Below, piece after piece: positions 6,539 through 10,880 of a DNA stretch of 10,880 nt. The notes beneath the pieces are model-generated. The model had not been told where the DNA came from. It searched no databases and saw only the letters and a program-made list of their open reading frames with translations. Positions within the stretch are counted from its first letter, which is position 1. Each line of letters starts with the position of its first letter. The position numbers and the translations under genes are program-made. Origin of the DNA: Treponema sp. (GTDB lineage Bacteria; Spirochaetota; Spirochaetia; Treponematales; Treponemataceae); the NCBI GenBank assembly GCA_016297415.1, contig JAEDGQ010000068.1, positions 1 to 10,880 on the forward strand, written 5' to 3'.

Positions 6539-7233
6539 TGAAAAAGTTAATTGCTATTGCATGTGCCCTTGTTTCTGCTTCAGTACTTTTTGCTGTAAGT
6601 TACAAAAATAACACATATCAGAAACTTGCCAACGAATATACAAAGAAAGCTCAGGCTGCTCTTGATGCAGGTGATTATGTACTTGCTGAAGATTATGCAA
6701 AAAAAGCTTCAGAAAATGCAGCTTTGTCAGAAGCTTATATTAAAAAGATGCTGGCAAAATCAGATGCTGATGCTGCAATGAAAGAAGCATCTAAACGCCT
6801 TGATTATGCAAAATCAATTAAAGCTGACAGAAACTTCCCAATGGCATTCTCAGCAGCTCAGAAATCTTTTGCAAATGCTGATGATGCATATAAGGCAGAA
6901 GATTATGTAACTGCTGCTGCTTATGCAAAACAGGTTATGGAAGCTCTTGCAGATATTAAGGAAATTACACCACTTCCACAGTATTATGTTGTTCGTCCAT
7001 GGGCAGAAACAAAAGACTGTTACTGGAATATTTCTGGTCGTCCTTATGTTTACAACAACCCGTTACTTTGGGAAAACCTCTATCAGGCAAATAAAGCTAA
7101 CATGCCTAAGCCAAATGATCCTAACCTCATTATGCCGGGTATGAAGATGGAAATCCCAAGTATTACTGGTGAATATCGTGAAGGTGTATATACTCCTTCA
7201 AAAAAATATGACCCATATTCAGCAAATAAATAG
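6538..7233 (+). CDS. Secreted helical-repeat protein with C-terminal LysM domain
   Basis: A 231-aa exported protein. Residues 1-19 (MKKLIAIACALVSASVLFA) are a signal peptide without a lipobox cysteine. Residues about 25-142 are helical repeats with motifs such as ALDAGDYVLAEDYAKKASENA and YKAEDYVTAAAYAKQVMEAL, which look like tandem TPR/DUF4398-type hairpins. Residues about 149-207 form a LysM domain: YYVVRPW, DCYWNISG, PLLWENLYQANK and LIMPGMKMEIP match the spirochaete LysM pattern and suggest peptidoglycan binding. Translation is coupled to the lipoprotein gene (TAATG overlap, GGAGG site at 6526-6530). Together the pair could link a membrane-anchored helical scaffold to the cell wall; that link is inference. 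Confidence 0.85.
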   Translation: MKKLIAIACALVSASVLFAVSYKNNTYQKLANEYTKKAQAALDAGDYVLAEDYAKKASENAALSEAYIKKMLAKSDADAAMKEASKRLDYAKSIKADRNFPMAFSAAQKSFANADDAYKAEDYVTAAAYAKQVMEALADIKEITPLPQYYVVRPWAETKDCYWNISGRPYVYNNPLLWENLYQANKANMPKPNDPNLIMPGMKMEIPSITGEYREGVYTPSKKYDPYSANK

Positions 7234-7252
7234 TTTTTACAGCTGAAAAATG

Positions 7253-7293
7253 CCCTGTAACACTGAAAATCAATTCAGTTTACAGGGTTTTTT
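7253..7293 (+). terminator. Strong terminator after the LysM gene
   Basis: CCCTGTAA-ACTGAA pairs with TTCAGT-TACAGGG (7253-7266 with 7273-7287, one small mismatch), followed by six Ts (7288-7293). It lies between convergent genes and overlaps the stop codon of the minus-strand Nudix gene. The minus-strand side ends in a weaker T-rich tract, so it may act in both directions. Confidence 0.85.
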
Positions 7294-7842
7294 ATTCATT
7301 ACCATCCATAAATTGTCTGTACAAAAACAGAGCTGCGGCCATTAAGGCGTGGGGCATTTCGTCGGTACCCATTTTAGAAAAGACTTCTTCCTGGTTCATT
7401 TTGAAGAAGTTAAGATATTCGTCTTCATCAAGATTTTGTACACCTGTTTCTGTCAGGTTTAAGGCAGCAAAAATATGAACATGATTTGTCATAAAAGCAG
7501 GATTAGGATTCATTTTACCAAGATATACAAGGTTTTCGCAGGTACAGCCGGTTTCTTCTATTAATTCGCGGCGTGCAGCCTCTGCAGGTGTTTCTCCGTC
7601 ATCAATTACTCCACCTGGAAATTCAATGCTGAGTGCTTTTTCTCCATGACGCCATTGTTTTACCATAATAAAATCGTTGTCAGTTACAGGAATAACTTCA
7701 ACCCAGTCTCTTGCATCAATAGTAATGTACTTTCCTTTTTGTCCGTCTGAACCTCACTTTCTACTGAATTGATCTTTGCTATGGGAGTGTTGAGAAGGAT
7801 TTCTTTTGATTTTTCTTTCCATTCAAGTTCTCTGTCAGTCAT
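7292..7842 (-). pseudogene. Nudix hydrolase (ADP-ribose pyrophosphatase-like), frame interrupted once
   Basis: Nudix enzymes hydrolyse nucleoside diphosphate derivatives such as ADP-ribose. The downstream frame holds a complete Nudix box (GVIDDGETPAEAARRELIEETG: G-x5-E-x7-REL-x2-E-E-x-G) and a normal C-terminus. The proper N-terminus (MTDRELEWKEKSKEILLNTPIAKINSVESEVQTDKK) starts at 7842, with AAAGGAA upstream, but in another frame. The frames join at an A5 run (minus strand, positions 7740-7736). One extra A would give ...VQTDKKGKYITIDARDWVEVIPV and a normal 183-aa protein. Without a shift, the N-terminal frame stops after 52 aa (stop at 7684-7686). An internal ATG at 7666 could start a 124-aa form with the Nudix box but no N-terminal strands. 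It may be a pseudogene, a sequencing error or a programmed frameshift. Confidence 0.8.
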
Positions 7843-7894
7843 ACTAAAAATTCCTTTAAGTACTTTTCTTTACTTATAAAAAAAATTGATTTAT

Positions 7895-7900
7895 TATTTA
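7895..7900. repeat. Left target-site duplication of family B element
   Basis: TATTTA directly abuts the element's left GG end. It is identical to TATTTA at 8073-8078 on the other side and is best read as a 6-bp insertion duplication. Confidence 0.65.
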
Positions 7901-8072
7901 GGTTCAATTTCGAGTTTTTTAATTTTAAACAGTGGCAAGGATTGTAAGGGCTGGCGTAGCCAGTTCCGAAGCGTAGCGAAGGAATGAAGCGATAGCGGAA
8001 CCCTGAAAAGCCTGTTTTTTGCGAAGCAAAAAGCCACCCAAAGAATTAAAATTTAAAACTCGACATTTGTCC
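7901..8072. mobile_element. Family B MITE-like element, complete (172 bp)
   Basis: A non-coding element with imperfect terminal inverted repeats: GG...ATTTCGAGTTTTTTAATTTT on the left and AAATTTAAAACTCGACATTTGTCC on the right. It is flanked by a 6-bp TATTTA duplication. Inside are short hairpins with three-base loops: CTGGC-gta-GCCAG (7951-7963), a symmetric TTCC...GGAA structure (7964-7984), and TTTTTGC-gaa-GCAAAAA (8016-8032). Bases 7993-8039 are the exact reverse complement of 10834-10880, so a second copy lies at the window end in the opposite orientation. There is no transposase gene; mobility in trans is inferred from the ends and the duplication. It accounts for most of the gap between 7843 and 8125. 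Confidence 0.75.
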
Positions 8073-8095
8073 TATTTAGATATAAATTTAATAAT
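8067..8095 (+). promoter_or_regulatory. Possible promoter of the kinase-like gene, -35 inside repeat end
   Basis: TTGTCC (8067-8072), the last six bases of the family B element, lies 17 bases before AATAAT (8090-8095), a five-of-six -10 match. The start would be near 8102, leaving a leader of about 24 bases with the AGGGGG site. The surrounding DNA is very AT-rich, so chance matches are likely. Confidence 0.4.
8073..8078. repeat. Right target-site duplication of family B element
   Basis: TATTTA follows the CC end of the element and repeats the bases at 7895-7900. Confidence 0.65.
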
Positions 8096-8125
8096 AGATT
8101 GAAAATATGACAACAGGGGGTTCTT

Positions 8126-8953
8126 ATGGCAATCATTACTATTTCACGACAGCCTGCATCTTTTGGTGATGAAGTCTGTTCTCTTGTTGCTAAAAAATTG
8201 AATTACAGGTTTGTTGGACGCTCAGAGATTGAAAATAAAATCCTCAAACTGGGTTTTCCAAAAGACAAACTTCATAAATATGATGAAAAAGTTCCGGGTT
8301 TTTTTGCTTCGCTTTCAAAGGATAGAGATGAATATCTGGACTATCTGCAGACTGCTGTGCTGGAAGAAGCAGAAGATAATAACTGCGTCATTGTGGGACG
8401 AGGTTCCTTTATTATTTTAAGTGAACTTGAAAATCATTTCTCTTTCAGAATTATTTCGTCAATGAATGACAGAATTATGCGCTGTAAGGCTTTGCCTGAG
8501 TATAAGGATTTGCCAGAAAAAGAAATAATTAAAATTCTAGAAAATTCAGATAAACAGAGACTTGGTTTCCATAAAAGTTTCTTCAATTATCAGATAGATG
8601 ATCCTTCTTTGTACCATGGTGTATTGAATACAAGTCTTCTTGATATTGAATCTGCAGCGAATCTTATTACAGAAACTGTAAAAACATCTGTTACAGAAAC
8701 AAAAGAAAAGGCCGGTCTGCATAGGATTGACAGACTTTTAATCTGTCAGCGCATTGTTAATATGCTCATTCTTGAATACGATCTTGGCATTAATGAATTA
8801 AGGGCTTCTGCAAACGGTGAAAAAATTACTTTATTTGGAAAGGCTGATTCATCTGCCGTTGTAAAAAGAGCACTTACAATTACTCAGGCTGAGCTTCCTG
8901 AATATACAGTTGAATCTGCAATTAAAGTAGTTCAGGATTTTAAGGTTTACTGA
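8126..8953 (+). CDS. Cytidylate kinase-like protein with BON-like C-terminal region
   Basis: A 275-aa protein of the cytidylate kinase-like family. The N-terminus AIITISRQPASFGDEVCSLVAKKLNYRFVGR corresponds to the family's 'ISRQ-GS-G-ExA' nucleotide-binding loop, but it reads PASFGDE, without the GKG-lysine of a classic P-loop. CVIVGRGSFIIL (87-98) and GVLNTSLLDIE (165-175) are typical of the family's nucleoside monophosphate kinase fold. Residues about 205-272 (RIVNMLILEYDLGINELRASANGEKITLFGKADSSAVVKRALTITQAELPEYTVESAIKVVQDF) look like a BON-type alpha-beta domain. The substrate is unknown; true CMP kinase activity should not be assumed. AGGGGG sits 5 bases before the ATG. A membrane protein gene follows 2 bases after the stop. 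Confidence 0.75.
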   Translation: MAIITISRQPASFGDEVCSLVAKKLNYRFVGRSEIENKILKLGFPKDKLHKYDEKVPGFFASLSKDRDEYLDYLQTAVLEEAEDNNCVIVGRGSFIILSELENHFSFRIISSMNDRIMRCKALPEYKDLPEKEIIKILENSDKQRLGFHKSFFNYQIDDPSLYHGVLNTSLLDIESAANLITETVKTSVTETKEKAGLHRIDRLLICQRIVNMLILEYDLGINELRASANGEKITLFGKADSSAVVKRALTITQAELPEYTVESAIKVVQDFKVY

Positions 8954-8955
8954 TA

Positions 8956-9750
8956 ATGAGTTTTGCTACTTCCCTTGTTTTTGGAATTATAAGTATTTGT
9001 CTCGGAGGGATTACTGGTAGTGTGCTTTGCATTCTTTCCGGTGTCCTTTTTAAGAAAAAATATCTTAAATCTCATTTTACAATCATCTGCGTTCTTTTAA
9101 GCGTAGCAGTAGCTTTTGGAACAGGAGGTTTTGTTTTAATTGAAAATCTTCTGCAGCAGATTTCTTTAGTAGGTCAGTGGTGGATGTTCTTCCTGGCACT
9201 GTTCTGTGCAGGCGTACTTTCTACCTGTTTCTGGAAAATTGCACTTCCTGTGTTTGTTTTTGCTTATATTCTTGTTTCTTTTGTAACAGGAATAAAGCTT
9301 TACAGTCAGTTCGGTTCTAAACTGGATAGTGTTTCGGTAACGGTTCGAAATGACAGTATAAAAGTTCAGGAAGACTGTTTTTATATGGATGATATTAATC
9401 ACAAAAGTCTTGTGGTTGAGGTTTATACAATTCCTGGAATTTTAATTATTCCATTACCTAGAGTCTGGTATTCGGTAATAGGTGTTATTTCTTCAGATGT
9501 GGAAATTGATAAAACTTCAGATGTCCGTGGACTGCATGAATTTTCTGGAATTCATACAGAATTGGAATTTGGAGAAAAGTCAGGCCTTTTATGGCAGAAA
9601 CAGATAGATACTTTTATGAAGTGGGTTTTGCAGAATAGAAAAAATCTCCTTATAGAAGTGCCTGTAGATGAAAATCTGCCTGCAGTTTATACGCTTACAT
9701 TTAATGTAAAAGGTGAAAATCTTACCTGCAAGATAGATAAGCAACTTTAG
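8956..9750 (+). CDS. Four-helix membrane protein of unknown function
   Basis: A 264-aa protein I do not recognise. Four hydrophobic segments (about residues 5-31, 41-63, 74-92 and 95-115) form an N-terminal membrane domain. A soluble, beta-rich C-terminal half (about 116-264) follows, with repeated hydrophobic strands such as SLVVEVYTIPGILIIPLPRVWYSVIGVI and LIEVPVDENLPAVYTLTFNV. There is no obvious enzyme motif or signal peptide beyond the first helix. It starts 2 bases after the kinase-like gene with a weak AAGG site, so the two are co-transcribed and probably related in function. The family A palindrome begins 9 bases after its stop and could act as the transcript end. Confidence 0.75.
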   Translation: MSFATSLVFGIISICLGGITGSVLCILSGVLFKKKYLKSHFTIICVLLSVAVAFGTGGFVLIENLLQQISLVGQWWMFFLALFCAGVLSTCFWKIALPVFVFAYILVSFVTGIKLYSQFGSKLDSVSVTVRNDSIKVQEDCFYMDDINHKSLVVEVYTIPGILIIPLPRVWYSVIGVISSDVEIDKTSDVRGLHEFSGIHTELEFGEKSGLLWQKQIDTFMKWVLQNRKNLLIEVPVDENLPAVYTLTFNVKGENLTCKIDKQL

Positions 9751-9759
9751 AAAACTTGC

Positions 9760-9973
9760 AGGGCAAACGCATTATAACCGATTTTATATTGAAAATGGCG
9801 CAAAGGAGTGAAACGGCTTGCGAAAACACTCGTTTTGTGCTGCCGCGAGAGCGGCAAACGTATATAGTTACAAGCACAAAACGCGTGTAGCATGCTAGCA
9901 TGCGGTTTCGACAAGACGTTTTCACGACTGGAAGCCATTTTTAGCAGGGAATATAATATAATGCGTTTGCCCT
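9760..9973. repeat. Family A long palindromic element, complete (214 bp)
   Basis: It is bounded by a perfect 17-bp inverted repeat, AGGGCAAACGCATTATA at 9760-9776 and its complement at 9957-9973. Further arms pair inward: GTGAAACGGCTTG (9808-9820) with CAAGACGTTTTCAC (9912-9925), CGAAA with TTTCG, and ACACTCGTTTTGTGCT with AGCACAAAACGCGTGT (9826-9841 with 9873-9888). A TGCCGC-gaga-GCGGCA hairpin (9841-9856) sits near the centre. A perfect 14-bp palindrome GCATGCTAGCATGC (9890-9903) bulges from one arm. The whole element could fold into one long hairpin. Its right 77 bp recur at 1-77. There is no open reading frame worth keeping and no clear target duplication. Confidence 0.8.
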
Positions 9974-9981
9974 AAGTAAAC

Positions 9982-10010
9982 TTGACTTTTAGTGCAAGAG
10001 TTTAGATACT
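9982..10010 (+). promoter_or_regulatory. Promoter of the CDP-alcohol phosphatidyltransferase gene
   Basis: TTGACT (9982-9987) and GATACT (10005-10010) are spaced by 17 bases, starting 8 bases outside the family A element. The -10 ends 7 bases before the ATG at 10018 and no Shine-Dalgarno sequence intervenes, so the message is probably leaderless. Confidence 0.55.
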
Positions 10011-10017
10011 TAGAAGT

Positions 10018-10656
10018 ATGAAAGTATCTAATAAATTTACAGTAGCCAGATTGCTTTTTGCACCGATTTTTTATTTTCTTTATGAACTTCCAGTATGGAC
10101 AGGAAATTCAAAGCTGGCCTTCATTTCTGCCTGTATCCTTATTCCTTTATTAATTTTATTTGAAATTACAGATTACTGGGATGGTCATTACGCCCGCAAA
10201 TATAATGAAGTAAGTGATTTTGGAAAGTTATTCGATCCTTTTGCAGATGTAATGTTAAATCTTTCAGTATTTATTTCTGCAATGTCTTCTTTTGATCCTG
10301 TAATGAATTCATATATGCCTACATGGATTTTTATCCTCATTATGTATCGTGAATTCAGTCAGAGTTTTCTCAGAATGCTTTCAACAAAACAGGGTGTTGC
10401 GATTGCAGCCCGTAAAGGTGGAAAAGTTAAGACCGTTTTCTATATTATTTCGGCTTTTGTAATGCTTACAGCAGAAAGTTTTATTCGTCTTGGACTTGGA
10501 GAAATAACTGGCAGTTACTGGAACTTTGATTTTGTGTCAATTTATCCATACATTAAGTATACAGTTCAGGCTTTCTTTGTGGTTGATGTTATTCTTAGTT
10601 ATACTTCTTTTGCTGATTATCTTAAGAATTTTGCATCAGTTTTTAAGGAAATTTAA
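10018..10656 (+). CDS. CDP-alcohol phosphatidyltransferase (PgsA-like)
   Basis: A 212-aa integral membrane enzyme of the CDP-alcohol phosphatidyltransferase family, which transfers a phosphatidyl group from CDP-diacylglycerol to an alcohol such as glycerol-3-phosphate. The complete catalytic signature D-G-x2-A-R-x8-G-x3-D-x3-D is present: Asp55-Gly56, Ala59-Arg60, Gly69, Asp73 and Asp77, in DGHYARKYNEVSDFGKLFDPFAD. Several hydrophobic helices surround it (about 8-24, 32-51, 78-105, 140-155, 180-200). The N-terminus KVSNKFTVARLLFAPIFYFLY is typical of PgsA, making phosphatidylglycerophosphate synthase the best guess; phosphatidylserine, inositol or choline specificities cannot be ruled out by sequence alone. 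It is a single-gene unit with its own promoter and terminator, set between two repeats. Confidence 0.85.
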   Translation: MKVSNKFTVARLLFAPIFYFLYELPVWTGNSKLAFISACILIPLLILFEITDYWDGHYARKYNEVSDFGKLFDPFADVMLNLSVFISAMSSFDPVMNSYMPTWIFILIMYREFSQSFLRMLSTKQGVAIAARKGGKVKTVFYIISAFVMLTAESFIRLGLGEITGSYWNFDFVSIYPYIKYTVQAFFVVDVILSYTSFADYLKNFASVFKEI

Positions 10657-10677
10657 GATTTTCTGATTATTAAGGAA

Positions 10678-10707
10678 GCGTTCCGGCAGGTCTGGAACGC
10701 TTTTTTT
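10678..10707 (+). terminator. Terminator after the phosphatidyltransferase gene
   Basis: A perfect 7-bp GC-rich stem GCGTTCC/GGAACGC (10678-10684 with 10694-10700) with a 9-base loop runs into seven Ts. It lies 22 bases after the stop codon. Confidence 0.9.
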
Positions 10708-10726
10708 ATGTATAAAAATAATATTA

Positions 10727-10880
10727 GGACAAATGTCGAGTTTTGAATTTTTATTGAGGGGGTAGTACAACCCCCTCAAAACGGCGAAGTCAAGGCTTTA
10801 AGCGTTAGCGTGCCTTGACTCGACGTATTTTTAGGGTGGCTTTTTGCTTCGCAAAAAACAGGCTTTTCAGGGTTCCGCTA
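10727..10880. mobile_element. Family B MITE-like element, second copy with extra hairpins (window-truncated)
   Basis: It opens with AGGACAAATGTCGAGTTTT at 10726, matching the reverse complement of the right end of the first copy (28 of the first 30 bases). It rejoins that copy exactly over 10834-10880. Between them lie about 75 bases the first copy lacks. These hold a 9-bp hairpin TTGAGGGGG/CCCCCTCAA (10754-10762 with 10771-10779) and a second 9-bp hairpin AGTCAAGGC/GCCTTGACT (10788-10796 with 10812-10820). The element continues past the window. By analogy with the first copy, its target duplication should be ATATTA (10721-10726). Confidence 0.7.

Noticed and set aside
9722..9938. Two minus-strand open frames across the family A element
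   Set aside because: They read through palindromic non-coding sequence, have no ribosome binding site and encode cysteine/arginine-rich strings without domain features.
1..9974. The two family A copies as ends of a composite transposon carrying rpoN to the membrane protein gene
   Set aside because: The DNA between them is core chromosome including holA, has no transposase, and the copies look like independent dispersed repeats.
9752..9984. AAACTTG on both sides of the family A element as a target duplication
   Set aside because: The left copy is one base from the element's A/GGG end, but the right copy is offset by four bases, and the other copy of the element cannot be compared because its left side is outside the window.

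Overview
The window looks like ordinary chromosome from a treponeme-type spirochaete. The reasons are AT-rich DNA, the cluster of rpoN, a short hibernation factor, HPr kinase and HPr with no sugar permease nearby, a spirochaete-style lipoprotein beside a LysM protein with a 'DCxWNI' core, and dispersed palindromic repeats between genes. The genus is inferred from gene content and style; I cannot fix the species.

Layout. Positions 1-76 are the right end of a palindromic repeat (family A). Next come rpoN (124-1584) and hpf (1719-2003), the latter with its own promoter and terminator. A second promoter drives a tight four-gene operon, hprK-ptsH-lexA-holA (2163-5077). It joins carbon/nitrogen signalling through HPr, the SOS repressor and the clamp-loader delta subunit. 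holA converges with a small PC4-like ssDNA-binding gene on the minus strand (5074-5301). From a divergent promoter region, a two-gene envelope operon follows: an alanine-rich helical lipoprotein (5459-6538) and a secreted helical/LysM protein (6538-7233), ending in a strong terminator. A minus-strand Nudix hydrolase gene (7292-7842) is split by a one-base frameshift in an A5 run. Then come a MITE-like repeat (family B, 7901-8072) with a 6-bp target duplication, a cytidylate-kinase-like gene and a four-helix membrane protein (8126-9750), a complete 214-bp family A palindrome (9760-9973), a CDP-alcohol phosphatidyltransferase gene (10018-10656), its terminator, and a second family B element that runs off the window end.

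Functional links. HprK phosphorylates Ser46 of HPr, and both proteins are intact, so a signalling-only PTS branch is likely. sigma-54 and the hibernation factor next door are the usual partners in this neighbourhood.

Regulation. The most notable signals are a GG-N10-GC (-24/-12) motif just upstream of rpoN, suggesting autoregulation, and three genes (rpoN, hprK, pgsA) whose -10 boxes lie so close to the ATG that their mRNAs look leaderless. I see no defence system, CRISPR array, prophage, RNA gene or transposase gene. The repeats, the Nudix frameshift and the promoter architecture are the parts that merit a second look.
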